This document shows, piece after piece, positions 25,699-35,041 of a DNA stretch of 64,000 bases (position 1 is its first letter; the number at the start of each line of letters is the position of its first letter). The stretch is from NCBI RefSeq assembly GCF_003945325.1, contig NZ_AP019307.1, forward strand, positions 620,001 through 684,000, in the 5' to 3' direction. The position numbers and the translations under genes were made by a program. The stretch is from Nocardioides baekrokdamisoli (GTDB lineage: Bacteria; Actinomycetota; Actinomycetes; Propionibacteriales; Nocardioidaceae). Below the pieces are notes generated by a model. That model did no database searches. It was not told the DNA's origin and was given only the letters and a program-made list of their open reading frames with translations.

Positions 25699-26774
25699 AG
25701 GCCGACCTCCGATCCAGTGGACACGACGTCAGCGGTCACGATGCTGTCCTTGATCTGCGGGGTGAAACTTGCCAGCTCGTCGTCCTTCCTCAGCGGATGG
25801 AGGCAGTCGACGAAATGACGCTCGTATCCCTCCCCGGAAAGCAGGTCGGAAGTCGGGACGATCGTCGTGCAGTCCATCTCCGCCTTCGGGCACCGTGGGT
25901 GGAAACGGCAGCCCGAGGGAGGCGCGATCGGCGAAGGAAGGTCGCCCGCAAGCACGATCCGCTCTCGCCGATCGGCCGCGGTCGGGTCCGCGGCCGGCTT
26001 GGCCGACAGGAGTGCCCTCGTGTACGGGTGGGCGCTGGCGCTGAAGATGGTTTCGGACGGACCGGTCTCGATCACTCGCCCGAGGTACATCACAGCGATG
26101 CGATCGCTGATGTGCTGGACGACCGAGAGGTCGTGGCTGATGAACAGGTAGGTGAGCCCGAACTCCTTCTGCAGGTCCTGAAGAAGGTTGATCACCTGCG
26201 CCTGGATCGATACGTCCAGCGCAGAGACCGGCTCGTCACAGACGATCAGTTTGGGCTTCAGTGCCAGAGCGCGCGCGATCCCGATTCGCTGCCTCTGCCC
26301 GCCGGAGAAGTCGGCCGGGTACCGGTTGAAGTGCTCAGGATTGAGTCCCACGACCTCCATGAGTTCCTGGACCTTCGCCTTGCGAGCAGGACCGTCACCC
26401 ATCTTGTGGATGGCCAGTGCGTCACCGATGATCGACCCGACCCGCCGCTTGGGGTTCAACGAGCCGTACGGGTCCTGGAAGATCATCTGCATCTCGCGAC
26501 GCAGGGGTTGCATGTCCTTGCGCGACGTCTTCGTGATGTCGCGGCCGTCGAAGGTGAGCGAGCCGCTGTCGATGTCGTACAACTTCGTGAGGCATCGGGC
26601 GAGCGACGACTTGCCACATCCGCTCTCCCCCACCAGGCCGAGCGTCTCGCCTCGACGGATCTCGAGGCTGACGTCATCGACGGCGGTGAGTTTGACCTTG
26701 CCTCCGAGCAGGCCACGGCTGCCAACGGTGAACCGCTTCGTCACCCCAGTTGCTGAGAGGAGTACGTCGCTCAT
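25695..26774 (-). CDS. Peptide-type ABC importer, ATPase (DppF/OppF family)
   Basis: A 359-residue nucleotide-binding subunit. Walker A GLVGESGCGKSSLARCL, signature FSGGQRQRIGIARALA, Walker B KLIVCDEPVSALDVSIQ and the H-loop LFISHDLSVVQH are complete. NPKRRVGSIIGDAL and the C-terminal oligopeptide-type extension with CRFHPRCPKAEMDC (a Cys cluster) place it in the OppF group. The ATG at 26774 overlaps the stop of the other ATPase gene (ATGA). It pairs with 26771-27790 to power transport. Confidence 0.95.
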   Translation of the reverse strand: MSDVLLSATGVTKRFTVGSRGLLGGKVKLTAVDDVSLEIRRGETLGLVGESGCGKSSLARCLTKLYDIDSGSLTFDGRDITKTSRKDMQPLRREMQMIFQDPYGSLNPKRRVGSIIGDALAIHKMGDGPARKAKVQELMEVVGLNPEHFNRYPADFSGGQRQRIGIARALALKPKLIVCDEPVSALDVSIQAQVINLLQDLQKEFGLTYLFISHDLSVVQHISDRIAVMYLGRVIETGPSETIFSASAHPYTRALLSAKPAADPTAADRRERIVLAGDLPSPIAPPSGCRFHPRCPKAEMDCTTIVPTSDLLSGEGYERHFVDCLHPLRKDDELASFTPQIKDSIVTADVVSTGSEVGL

Positions 26775-27790
26775 CGCGCAGCCTCGGCTCCCAGACGGCG
26801 CTGGCGAAGTGCCTCGCGCTCTTCTGTGGACGGTGCGAGGAAGCAGGCCGACAGGTGTAGCTCGCTACGGCTTACGGGACCCAACAGTGGAACTTCCTTG
26901 TCACAGCGATCGAATGCGTAGGGACACCTCGGCTGGAACACGCAGCCAGGTGGCAGATTGATGAGGCTCGGCGGGACGCCCTTCACGGGGCGCAGCGGCT
27001 CACCGCGTTTCACTCGGCTCGGCATCGAGTCGAGCAGACCTTCGGTGTACGGGTGGTGCGGCGCGGCGAAGAGCTCGTTGCGTTGGGCGCGTTCGACGAT
27101 CGTGCCGGCATACATCACGGCCACCTCGTCGGCTACGTCAGCGATCACGCCGAGGTCGTGAGTGATCAGAATGATGGCGGTGCCGAATTCGTCTTGCACC
27201 TTGCGCATCAACTCGAGGACCTGCGCCTGAACGGTCACGTCGAGAGCCGTCGTGGGCTCGTCTGCGATGAGCAGCGCCGGGTCGAGCGCCATCGCCATGG
27301 CGATCATCACGCGCTGACGCATACCGCCGGAGAACTGGTGCGGAAAATCATCCACGCGCTGAGAAGGAAACGGGATGCCGACCATGCCGAGCAGGTCGAT
27401 CGCCCGTTGGCGCGCCTGCTTCTTGGTGATCTTCGTGTCGTGCCCGCGAATCATCTCGATGATCTGCCAGCCGACGCGATACGACGGGTGTAACGACGTC
27501 AACGGATCCTGGAAGATCATGCCGATCTTGTTGCCAAGAACTGCACGTCGCTGGGACGGGGTCGCCGTGATCAGGTCCACGCCATCGAAGATGGCGGAAC
27601 CCGACACGGTTGCCCCCCGGGTGAGCCCGGCCAGGGTTTGCGTCGAAACGCTCTTCCCTGAGCCGGACTCACCGACGATGCCGAGGGTCTTGCCCCGCTC
27701 GACTTCAAAGGAGATGCCTCGTACGGCTCTTACGACGCCGTCATCGGTGTTGAACGAGACATGCAGGTCTTTGACCTCTAACAGGGCCAC
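26771..27790 (-). CDS. Peptide-type ABC importer, ATPase (DppD/OppD family)
   Basis: A 339-residue nucleotide-binding subunit. VEVKDLHVSFNTDDGVVRA-type opening (actual start MALLEVKDLHVSF), Walker A GIVGESGSGKSVSTQTLAGL, IFQDPLTSLHPSYRVG (Q-loop), signature FSGGMRQRVMIAMAMA, Walker B LLIADEPTTALDVTVQ and H-loop ILITHDLGVIADV are all present. The oligopeptide C-terminal extension has CVFQPRCPYAFDRC. The start is GTG at 27790 with GAGGA upstream, 36 nt after the binding-protein stop. It is the first transport gene after the binding protein. Confidence 0.95.
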   Translation of the reverse strand: MALLEVKDLHVSFNTDDGVVRAVRGISFEVERGKTLGIVGESGSGKSVSTQTLAGLTRGATVSGSAIFDGVDLITATPSQRRAVLGNKIGMIFQDPLTSLHPSYRVGWQIIEMIRGHDTKITKKQARQRAIDLLGMVGIPFPSQRVDDFPHQFSGGMRQRVMIAMAMALDPALLIADEPTTALDVTVQAQVLELMRKVQDEFGTAIILITHDLGVIADVADEVAVMYAGTIVERAQRNELFAAPHHPYTEGLLDSMPSRVKRGEPLRPVKGVPPSLINLPPGCVFQPRCPYAFDRCDKEVPLLGPVSRSELHLSACFLAPSTEEREALRQRRLGAEAAR

Positions 27791-27826
27791 AGGTGAATCC
27801 TCAGAATCTTCGAAGTGCTGGTACTG

Positions 27827-29611
27827 CTACTTGAGCGCGGCGATCAGGTCGCTGTTCGCCTTGCCGACGTTGTACGCCCAGAGGTCGAACTGCTGCGAGC
27901 CGAGGATCTCCGCCGGAAGGATGTGGCTGAGCGGAATGTTCAGTTCCGGACCGCCAAGTACCTTGATCAGTGCATCACGGCTCAGAGCCTCCGACAGTGC
28001 CTGGCGAACAGCAGCCTTGGCCATCGCACCACCGTTGTTCGGCGAAGCCGTGTTGAACACCACGTACGGGTTGTTCGACGACGACGGCGTGATGATCAGG
28101 TTGGGGTCGTTCGACGCCTTCAGACTCGGAATCGTCGTAGCGGGCGGGAAGGTGTCCCACTCCATGTCGGCGTTGGAACTGCCGGTCTGGAGTTGCTGCT
28201 GGATAGCAGCCTGGTCACCGGACTCGTCCACGATCACCTTGGTGAAGTTCTGCTTGCGGATCGGGTCGTCGGCCTGCTTCCACAGTGGGTTCGGCACGAA
28301 CACGATCGACTTGGTCGGCACATAAGACTGGATGGCGTACGGGCCGTCGGAGATCGTGTGCTGTGCGAGATCGTTGCCACCAGGCAGGTAGTTCAGGTAC
28401 TCGACCGGTACCGGAGCGCTGATCGCCGAAAGGCCGGCGAGCATCGACACGAAGTATGACGCCGGCTGCGTGAGGTGGTAGACCACCGTCGTCGCGTTGG
28501 GCGCCGTCACACCAGACAACTCATTGTTGTTGATCGCCGTCTTGAGCGAGGCGACCGTCGGCGTCTTCCCCGCATCAGTAGCGAACTTGGCGCAGAACGC
28601 CGAGTAGCCCTCGATCAGTCCCGAAAAATCGGACTGCCCAGTGAACGGCTGAACCGGGTTACACGACCGCTTGACACCGAGCACGACGTCCTGAGCTGTC
28701 ACGGCGCGCGCCGGCGACGTGTTCCACATCACGCCGGGGCGCAGGTGGATCGTGATGGTCTTGCCGTCAGCGCTGATACCGCCATTGGCTTGAGTCGGGA
28801 TCTCAGTGGCGAGGTCCGCCGCTGCCTTTGTGGTCTGGCCCTGGATCGCCGGGTACGTGAACAGCTGCCGGGAATAGAAGCGCATCGCCTCGTAGCCCGT
28901 GCTGTAGTACGTCACACTCGGATCCATGTAGTCGACGTCGCCGACGCCGAGCATGTGCAGAGTCGAGGCATCCGCACCCGTCTTCGTGACATTGAGCGGG
29001 TCGATCTGCTGAAGAGACGGAATCGCGATGGCGTTTCCGAGGTTCTTCGAGTGGTAGTTAGCCGTCTGCGGGTCCGTGATCGGGTAGATCGCGGCATCCT
29101 GCATGACCTGACGGTCTGCCTTCGCCCAGTCGGCTTGCGCAGTCGCCGGGTCAGTGGCCGCCGCAGCATCCTTGATGAGTTGGTTGGTGGTGGCGCTGTT
29201 GTAAAGGCCGAAGTTGCTGCCGCCGTTCCACGGGAACGACTGCTCCCCGGAGAACAACGGAAGGAAGAACGAAGCCGCACCGTCGCCATACCAGTCCGGA
29301 CCCCAACCTGCGATCGCGAGGTCGAACTGCCCAGCCTTGGCGGCCGTTTTGGACTGGAGGTACTTGGTGTAGAAGTCTGCATTCGATGCGGGGAGTCCCT
29401 TGACGGTCACACCCGCGTTGGTGAGCTCCTGCTGGATCACCTGGAAGGCCTTGGTGCTGCCAACCGACTTGTTGCGGTACAGGATCGTCACTGTCAGGCC
29501 CGTGGACTTGATGTTGGCGGTACTGCCGCCACTGCTGCTGCCGCACGCCGTCAGTGTGATAGCGCTCGCCGTGCTGGCGGCGATGGCGAGGAATTTCCTG
29601 CCGAGTTTCAC
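27827..29611 (-). CDS. ABC importer substrate-binding lipoprotein, family 5, circularly permuted
   Basis: Binding subunit of the importer encoded just downstream. GTG at 29611 (GGGAGG 5 nt upstream) opens a lipoprotein signal, lipobox LTAC, Cys23; 594 residues, a normal total length. The order of the fold is rotated. Residues about 36-208 (GLTVTILYRNKS, FDLAIAGWGPDWYG, AIYPITDPQTANYH) match the segment that normally ends a DppA/OppA-type protein. Residues about 217-594 (TLHMLGVGDVDYMDPS, TITIHLRPGVMWN, VRQALSEALSRDALI, ending SDLIAALK) match the segment that normally begins it and leads into the first block. The junction is near coordinate 28980. No internal stop or frameshift is seen. A working permuted protein, or fusion and deletion between tandem copies, are possible origins. 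Confidence 0.88.
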   Translation of the reverse strand: MKLGRKFLAIAASTASAITLTACGSSSGGSTANIKSTGLTVTILYRNKSVGSTKAFQVIQQELTNAGVTVKGLPASNADFYTKYLQSKTAAKAGQFDLAIAGWGPDWYGDGAASFFLPLFSGEQSFPWNGGSNFGLYNSATTNQLIKDAAAATDPATAQADWAKADRQVMQDAAIYPITDPQTANYHSKNLGNAIAIPSLQQIDPLNVTKTGADASTLHMLGVGDVDYMDPSVTYYSTGYEAMRFYSRQLFTYPAIQGQTTKAAADLATEIPTQANGGISADGKTITIHLRPGVMWNTSPARAVTAQDVVLGVKRSCNPVQPFTGQSDFSGLIEGYSAFCAKFATDAGKTPTVASLKTAINNNELSGVTAPNATTVVYHLTQPASYFVSMLAGLSAISAPVPVEYLNYLPGGNDLAQHTISDGPYAIQSYVPTKSIVFVPNPLWKQADDPIRKQNFTKVIVDESGDQAAIQQQLQTGSSNADMEWDTFPPATTIPSLKASNDPNLIITPSSSNNPYVVFNTASPNNGGAMAKAAVRQALSEALSRDALIKVLGGPELNIPLSHILPAEILGSQQFDLWAYNVGKANSDLIAALK

Positions 29612-29649
29612 GTCTGCCTCCCTATGCATCTGGGAGCGCCCCACAGTGG

Positions 29650-29778
29650 GTAACGCCCCGGTGACGTAGGCAACACACTTGCATACGTGAACAGCGACTG
29701 AACAGTGTTTGGCGCCGGAAACGCCAACTATTTTGATGTCGAAGGAATCTTGTGTTGCCTGAGTAACGCACACGTTAC
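29650..29778. promoter_or_regulatory. Two operator-like inverted repeats before the ABC importer operon
   Basis: GTAACG-CACA-CGTTAC (29763-29778) is a perfect 6-bp inverted repeat with a 4-nt spacer. GTAACG-CCCC-GGTGAC (29650-29665), closer to the start codon, has the same spacing with two mismatches in the second arm. The sites are 113 bp apart, close to eleven helical turns, which would suit a looping repressor. The regulator is not known; nothing near encodes one. Apart from these sites nothing clear was seen in 29612-29897. Confidence 0.4.
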
Positions 29779-29897
29779 CCACGGACGCGTTTTGCGCGCA
29801 CATCGGGCGCTGAACACCTATGCCGTCGGGCCAACCTCAGCGATCCAGGGCACGCCGTCGATGGCGCTCCGCCCCGCGGATCTGACCGTTGTAGCGA

Positions 29898-31688
29898 CTA
29901 CGAACGTGGTTGCGCGGTCGGCGCCTCCGGGGTCGCGTCGACCCCGGCTTCCTTGCGCTGCTGCTCGGTGATCGGAGCCGGGGCCTCGGTCAGTGGGTCG
30001 AATCCGCCACCCGACTTCGGGAACGCGATCACGTCGCGGATCGAGTCGGATTTCGTGAGGTGCTGCAGCACCCGATCCATGCCCAGGGCGATGCCGCCGT
30101 GCGGCGGTGCGCCGAACTTGAACGCCTCGAGCAGGAAGCCGAACTTCTCGTCGGCCTGCTCCTCACTGATCCCCATCACACCGAAGACGCGTTTCTGGAT
30201 GTCCTCGCGGTGGATACGGATCGAGCCGCCGCCGAGCTCCGAGCCGTTGCAGACGATGTCGTACGCATAGGCGAGCGCCGAGCCGGGATCGGTGTCGAAG
30301 GTGTCCGCGAACTCCGGCTTCGGCCCCGTGAAGGCGTGGTGGACCGCGGTCCACTCCCCTGCTCCGACGGCCACATCGCCACTGGCCACGGCGTCGCCGG
30401 CGGGCTCGAACATCGGGGCGTCGACCACCCAGGTGAAGGCGAACGTGTCCGGGTCGAGGAGACCCAGTCGCTTGCCGATCTCCAGGCGAGCGGCACCCAG
30501 GAGCGCACGACTCGGCTTGGCGGCGCCGGCGGCGAAGAACGCACAGTCCCCGGCCTTGGCGCCGAGGAAGTCGGCCAGACCGGCCTGCTCGGTCTCGGAC
30601 AGGTTCTTGGCGACCGGGCCGCCCAGCGTGCCGTCCTCGTTGAAGAGCACGTACGCCAGGCCGCGGGCACCGCGCTGCTTGGCCCAGTCCTGCCACGCGT
30701 CCAGAGTCTTCCGGGGCTGGCTCGCGCCGCCCGGGTAGAGGACGGCTCCGACGTACTCGCTCTGGAAGACCCGGAACGGCGTCTCCTTGAAGTACGCGGC
30801 GCACTCGACGAGTTCCATGCCGAACCGCAGATCCGGCTTGTCCGAGCCGTACTTGGTCATCGCATCGGCGTACGTGATCCGCGGGAGCGGCGTGACGACC
30901 TCGACACCGATCGTCTGCCACATCGCGGTGACGACGTCCTCCATCATCTCGATGACGTCCTCCTGATCCACGAAGCTCATCTCGATGTCGAGCTGGGTGA
31001 ACTCCGGCTGGCGATCGGCGCGGAAGTCCTCGTCGCGGTAGCAACGAGCGATCTGGAAGTACTTCTCCACGCCGCCGACCATCAGTAGTTGCTTGAACAG
31101 CTGCGGGCTCTGCGGCAGTGCGTACCAACTGCCGGGGTGCAAGCGTGCGGGTACGAGGAAGTCGCGGGCACCCTCGGGCGTCGAGCGCGTCAGCGTCGGC
31201 GTCTCCACCTCGACGAAGTCGCGGGCAGCGAGGGTGTCGCGGATCGCCTTGTAGACCTGCGAGCGCAGGCGAAGGGCAGCTGCAGGACCGCTCCGGCGCA
31301 GGTCGAGGTACCGGTGCTTCAGACGGGCCTCCTCGCCGGGCTCGTCGTCGAGCTGGAACGGCAGCGGCGCGCTGGCGTTGAGGATCTCGAGGTCGGTGAC
31401 GACGATCTCGATCTCACCGGTGGCAAGGTTCGGGTTGACGTTGCCCTCGGTTCGCGCGACGACCTCGCCGGTCACCTTGATGCAGTACTCGCTGCGCAGG
31501 CTGTGGGCGACGTCCTCGTCACGGAAGACGAGTTGGACCACGCCGCTGGCTTCACGCAGGTCGATGAACGCGACACCGCCGTGATCGCGACGACGCGCGA
31601 CCCATCCGGCGAGGGTGACGGTCTGGCCGACATTCGCGGCGCGCAGCGCGCCGGCACTGTGCGTCCTGAGGGAGTGGGTGCGGATCAC
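29898..31688 (-). CDS. aspS: Aspartyl-tRNA synthetase
   Basis: Bacterial-type AspRS of 596 residues. N-terminal OB-fold ([20 protein letters not shown]), class II motif 1 ([20 protein letters not shown]), motif 2 ([20 protein letters not shown]), a GAD-type insertion domain and motif 3 ([18 protein letters not shown]). Bacterial AspRS may also charge tRNA-Asn in species that use GatCAB; this cannot be told here. The GTG at 31688 overlaps the hisS stop (GTGA) and is preceded by AAGGA. The stop is TAG. Confidence 0.97.
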   Translation of the reverse strand: MIRTHSLRTHSAGALRAANVGQTVTLAGWVARRRDHGGVAFIDLREASGVVQLVFRDEDVAHSLRSEYCIKVTGEVVARTEGNVNPNLATGEIEIVVTDLEILNASAPLPFQLDDEPGEEARLKHRYLDLRRSGPAAALRLRSQVYKAIRDTLAARDFVEVETPTLTRSTPEGARDFLVPARLHPGSWYALPQSPQLFKQLLMVGGVEKYFQIARCYRDEDFRADRQPEFTQLDIEMSFVDQEDVIEMMEDVVTAMWQTIGVEVVTPLPRITYADAMTKYGSDKPDLRFGMELVECAAYFKETPFRVFQSEYVGAVLYPGGASQPRKTLDAWQDWAKQRGARGLAYVLFNEDGTLGGPVAKNLSETEQAGLADFLGAKAGDCAFFAAGAAKPSRALLGAARLEIGKRLGLLDPDTFAFTWVVDAPMFEPAGDAVASGDVAVGAGEWTAVHHAFTGPKPEFADTFDTDPGSALAYAYDIVCNGSELGGGSIRIHREDIQKRVFGVMGISEEQADEKFGFLLEAFKFGAPPHGGIALGMDRVLQHLTKSDSIRDVIAFPKSGGGFDPLTEAPAPITEQQRKEAGVDATPEAPTAQPRS

Positions 31689-33043
31689 TTCTGGTCCTTG
31701 CTGATTGGGAGTGCGTCGTTCTGGGTGATGGTCGGACGGAGGTCGGCAGCGGCCGGGACCCACGTCGCAGGGTCGATCGGGACCTGCTCCCCCGACCGGA
31801 TGTCCTTGATCTCGGGGCCGTTCTCGTTCAGGAACAGCACGTACGGGATGCCGCGCTTGTCGGCGTACGCGATCTGCTTGCCGAACTTGTCGGCCTTCGG
31901 TGCGACCTCGGTCGGAGTGCCGTTGGTCCGCAGCTGTTGCGCAACCGCCTCGGCCTCCGCACGCCCGTCATCGCTGGTGAGCGCGACAAGGACGGCACTC
32001 GGCACGCTGCGCGAGGCGCGTACGACTCCTTGCTGGAGCAAGGGCACCAGCGCCCTGCTGACCCCGAAGGAGATCCCCACGCCTGGATAGGTCGTACGGC
32101 CGTCGCTGGCCAGCGAGTCGTACCGGCCACCCGAGCAGATCGAGCCGAGCGACTCGAAGCCGTCGAGGCGGGTCTCGAACACGGTGCCGGTGTAGTAGTC
32201 GAGTCCGCGTGCGATCGAGAGGTCGGCGACGACGCGGACACGGTCGTCGGTGATCGAGGCGCAGCCGTCGACGACGGCGGCGAGTTCGGCCAACCCTTCA
32301 TCGAGCAGATCGTGCGTCACGCCGAGGGCACGTACGGCCTCGACGAAGCTGGTGTCGCCGCTGCAGATCTGGGCGAGTGCGAGCGTCTGGTCGGCCTGGT
32401 CCGCGCTCAGACCCGCGTCGCTCTGCAGCAGCGAGGCGAGCTTCTCGGCAGGCAGCTTGTCGAGCTTGTCGACGAGCTGCATGACCTTCATCGGGTCACT
32501 CGCACCGAGGCCGAGGTAGAAGCCCTGGATCAGTTTGCGGTTGTTGACCTGGATCCTGAAGCCCGGAAGGAACTCGAGACGACCGAGCGCCTCGGCCATC
32601 ACCCGGGCAACCTCGACGTCATGGTGGAAGCCGAGCGTGTCCCGGCCGACCACATCGATGTCGGCCTGGGTGAACTCGCGGAACCGACCGGCCTGGGGGC
32701 GCTCACCTCGCCAGACCTTCTGGATCTGGTAGCGACGGAACGGGAAGTCGAGCTTGCCGCTGTTCTCCAGGACGAACCGTGCGAACGGCACAGTCAGATC
32801 GAAGTGGAGGCCCATGCCCGCGTCTCCGTCGCCGGTGTCCTGCAGCCGTTTGAGGACGTACACCTCCTTGGAGGTCTCCCCCTTGGCCAGCAACTGGTCC
32901 ATCGGCTCGACCGCCCGGGTCTCGAGGTTGGCGAATCCGTGGAGCTCGAAGGTCCGGGCAAGGGTCGCGACGACCTCCTGCTCGACGAAGCGTTCGGCGG
33001 GCAGGAACTCCGGGAAGCCGCTCAGCGGCGTGGGCTTGGCCAT
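31685..33043 (-). CDS. hisS: Histidyl-tRNA synthetase
   Basis: Class II HisRS of 452 residues, acting as a dimer. [17 protein letters not shown] opens the protein. [15 protein letters not shown] and [20 protein letters not shown] are motif 2; the histidine-specific loop reads [17 protein letters not shown], with [12 protein letters not shown] and [15 protein letters not shown] (motif 3). The C-terminal anticodon-binding domain ends in the [14 protein letters not shown] region. The ATG at 33043 overlaps the stop of the MBL gene by one base. The order MBL-hisS-aspS is conserved in actinobacteria. Confidence 0.97.
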   Translation of the reverse strand: MAKPTPLSGFPEFLPAERFVEQEVVATLARTFELHGFANLETRAVEPMDQLLAKGETSKEVYVLKRLQDTGDGDAGMGLHFDLTVPFARFVLENSGKLDFPFRRYQIQKVWRGERPQAGRFREFTQADIDVVGRDTLGFHHDVEVARVMAEALGRLEFLPGFRIQVNNRKLIQGFYLGLGASDPMKVMQLVDKLDKLPAEKLASLLQSDAGLSADQADQTLALAQICSGDTSFVEAVRALGVTHDLLDEGLAELAAVVDGCASITDDRVRVVADLSIARGLDYYTGTVFETRLDGFESLGSICSGGRYDSLASDGRTTYPGVGISFGVSRALVPLLQQGVVRASRSVPSAVLVALTSDDGRAEAEAVAQQLRTNGTPTEVAPKADKFGKQIAYADKRGIPYVLFLNENGPEIKDIRSGEQVPIDPATWVPAAADLRPTITQNDALPISKDQK

Positions 33044-33714
33044 CAGATCAGATCCTGCAGATAGGGGTTGTACGCGCGTTCGCGACCGATCGACGTCTGC
33101 TCACCGTGTCCGGGCAGCACGACGACGTCATCGGCCAGCGGCAGGATCTTGTCGCGCAGGCTCCGCAGCATGGTCGCATGGTCGCCACCGGGCAGGTCCG
33201 TCCGACCGATCGATCCGGCGAAGAGGAAGTCTCCGCTGAACATCACCTGGCTGATCTCGTTCTGGTCGAACGGCGTACGGAACGTGATCGAGCCGTTCGT
33301 GTGGCCGGGCGTGTGGTCGACGATGAAGTCCAACCCCGCCAGCTGCAGTTCGGCGCCGTCGCCGATCTCCACGACGTTGTCCGGTTCGGCGTAGGAGTAG
33401 CCGCGTCCGAGCAACTGCACGATGTCCGGGCCGTGCGCGGGTGTCGGATCGATCAGCAGCCCCCGGTCGAGCGGGTGGATGTACGCAGTCGCGTCGTACG
33501 TCCCGGCGACCGGCGTGACAGAGAAGGTGTGATCGGCGTGACCGTGGGTCACCAGGATCGCAACCGGCTTGAGCTTGTGCTCTCGCACGATCTCAGCGAT
33601 GCCATCGCCCGCACCCATGCCCGGGTCGACCACGACGCACTCACTCCCGGCCTCAGTCGCCACGATGTAGCAGTTCGTCCCGAAGGGACCAGCGGGGAAT
33701 CCGGCGACCAACAC
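33043..33714 (-). CDS. Metallo-beta-lactamase fold hydrolase (glyoxalase II-like)
   Basis: A 223-residue MBL-fold enzyme. ILVTHGHADHTFSV (His57, His59, Asp61, His62) is the HxHxDH zinc motif; VDHTPGHTNGSI, VMFSGDFLFAGSIGRTDLPG and VVLPGHGEQTSIGRERAYNP carry the remaining ligands. The C-terminal PGHGxxTxxxxE pattern fits glyoxalase II-like hydrolases, which split thioesters such as lactoyl-glutathione equivalents; the true substrate is not known. The GTG at 33714 begins a unit running into hisS and aspS. It is divergent from the DUF349 gene. Confidence 0.92.
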   Translation of the reverse strand: MLVAGFPAGPFGTNCYIVATEAGSECVVVDPGMGAGDGIAEIVREHKLKPVAILVTHGHADHTFSVTPVAGTYDATAYIHPLDRGLLIDPTPAHGPDIVQLLGRGYSYAEPDNVVEIGDGAELQLAGLDFIVDHTPGHTNGSITFRTPFDQNEISQVMFSGDFLFAGSIGRTDLPGGDHATMLRSLRDKILPLADDVVVLPGHGEQTSIGRERAYNPYLQDLI

Positions 33715-33801
33715 CGGGTCAGCCTAGGCCAGCGCTTGCGCCCGGAGCACATTGATACTCGGTGTTCACCAGCCCCAACCACGGCGCCAACAGCCAGCCC
33801 G

Positions 33802-33807
33802 TACGAT
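33802..33807 (+). promoter_or_regulatory. -10 box for a leaderless DUF349 transcript
   Basis: TACGAT lies 6 nt before the GTG at 33814; there is no Shine-Dalgarno and no clear -35 box. Confidence 0.45.
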
Positions 33808-33813
33808 GCAACG

Positions 33814-35040
33814 GTGACTGACCAGCAGTGGGGCCGAGTCGATTCCGATGGCACTGTCTACGTCCGTACGAGCGACGGCGAGCGCGCCGTGGGTTCGTAC
33901 CCGGCGGGTACGCCTGAGGAGGCTCTGGCCTTCTTCTCCAACCGTTTCGACCAGCTCGCCTTCGAGGTTGAGCAGACCGAGCGCCGCGTACACGCCGGCA
34001 AGGCCAGCCCTGACGAGTGCAGTGACGCGGTCAAGACCGTACGCGCGAAGGTGGGCGAGGCCAACGCTGTCGGCGACCTGGCCGCCCTCACCGCTCGTCT
34101 GGATGCGTTGACCCCGGCCATTGCCGCGCAGCGCGAGGCTCGCAAGGCCGAGAAGGCTGCCAAGCTCGAGGAATCGCGCGGCGAGAAGGAGAAGTTGGTC
34201 TCCGAGGCCGAGACGTTGGCGGAGTCCAGCGACTGGCGCAATGGCGCCAACCGTCTGCGCGAACTGCTCGACCTGTGGAAGGCCCTTCCGCGACTGGAGC
34301 GTGCTGCGGATGACGCCCTGTGGCACCGGTTCTCCGCAGCCCGGACGACCTACACGCGTCGCCGGAAGTCTCACTTCGGCGAGGTGAGCGTCGCCCGTGA
34401 CGCCGCGAAGGCTGTCAAGGAACGACTGGTCGCCGAGGCCGAGAAGCTGTCCGAGTCGACGGACTGGGGCGTGACGGCTGGTCGCTACCGCGACCTCATG
34501 CTCGATTGGAAGGCCGCCGGGTCTGCCGCGAAGGACATCGACGACAAGCTCTGGGCCCGCTTCCGGGCGGCTCAGGACGTCTTCTTCGGTGCTCGCGACT
34601 CCGCGAACAAGGCGCTCGACGACGAGTTCGCCGGCAACGCGGAGATCAAGGAAGGCATCCTCAAGGAAGCTGAAGCGCTCCTCCCGATCACGGACTTCGC
34701 TGCGGCCAAGGCGGCCTATCGCACTCTGGCGGAACGCTGGGAGGCGGCCGGCAAGGTCCCGCGGGATCGCATCCGCGACCTCGAGGCCCGCATCCGCAAG
34801 GTTGAGCAGGCCATCAAGTCCCACGAGGACGAGCAGTGGCGGCGTACCGACCCCGAGAAGACCGCGCGAGCCAACGACATGGTGGTCAAGCTCGAGGAAG
34901 CCATCGCGAAGGTCGAGTCCGACCTCGAGAAGGCTCGTGCCGCTGGCGATGACCGTGCGGTGAAGTCACTCGAGGAGAACCTGGCTTCGCGTCAGATGTT
35001 CCTCGACGCGGCCAAGCGCGCCTCCGCCGACTTCAGCTGA
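33814..35040 (+). CDS. DUF349 domain protein
   Basis: A 408-residue, highly charged, helical protein made of repeated DUF349 units of about 70-75 residues. SDWRNGANRLRELLDLWKAL, TDWGVTAGRYRDLMLDWKAA and TDFAAAKAAYRTLAERWEAA are equivalent helices in successive repeats, each followed by a DxLWxRF-type helix (DDALWHRFSAA, DDKLWARFRAA). The N-terminus (GRVDSDGTVYVRTSDGERAV) is a small beta unit. Long coiled coils are likely. DUF349 proteins are common next to rel in actinobacteria but their role is not established. The start is GTG at 33814, probably leaderless. Confidence 0.9.
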   Translation: MTDQQWGRVDSDGTVYVRTSDGERAVGSYPAGTPEEALAFFSNRFDQLAFEVEQTERRVHAGKASPDECSDAVKTVRAKVGEANAVGDLAALTARLDALTPAIAAQREARKAEKAAKLEESRGEKEKLVSEAETLAESSDWRNGANRLRELLDLWKALPRLERAADDALWHRFSAARTTYTRRRKSHFGEVSVARDAAKAVKERLVAEAEKLSESTDWGVTAGRYRDLMLDWKAAGSAAKDIDDKLWARFRAAQDVFFGARDSANKALDDEFAGNAEIKEGILKEAEALLPITDFAAAKAAYRTLAERWEAAGKVPRDRIRDLEARIRKVEQAIKSHEDEQWRRTDPEKTARANDMVVKLEEAIAKVESDLEKARAAGDDRAVKSLEENLASRQMFLDAAKRASADFS

Positions 35041-35041
35041 C

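Larger units (their letters stand above)
22017..29897. other. Lower-GC block inserted between rarA and aspS
   Basis: In other actinobacteria rarA lies near aspS and hisS without a transporter between. Here eight genes (two secreted proteins, a PH-domain protein, five ABC importer genes) fill the gap. Spot counts of single 60-nt rows gave 50% GC (22201-22260), 60% (22861-22920) and 57% (24241-24300), against 77% in alaS (17281-17340). No integrase, tRNA or flanking repeat was found, so acquisition by transfer is inference. Gaps within the block: 23004-23183 has nothing clear; 29612-29897 holds operator-like sites. Confidence 0.5.

Noticed and set aside
27827..29611. Binding-protein gene as a frameshifted pseudogene or two fused neighbouring genes
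   Set aside because: One uninterrupted frame with a good start, signal peptide and normal total length; no stop or shift at the junction. Rotation of segments explains it better, though assembly error still needs checking.
29612..33760. T-box or other riboswitch before hisS or aspS
   Set aside because: hisS and aspS start inside overlapping genes, and the region before the MBL gene is too short and lacks a T-box sequence.
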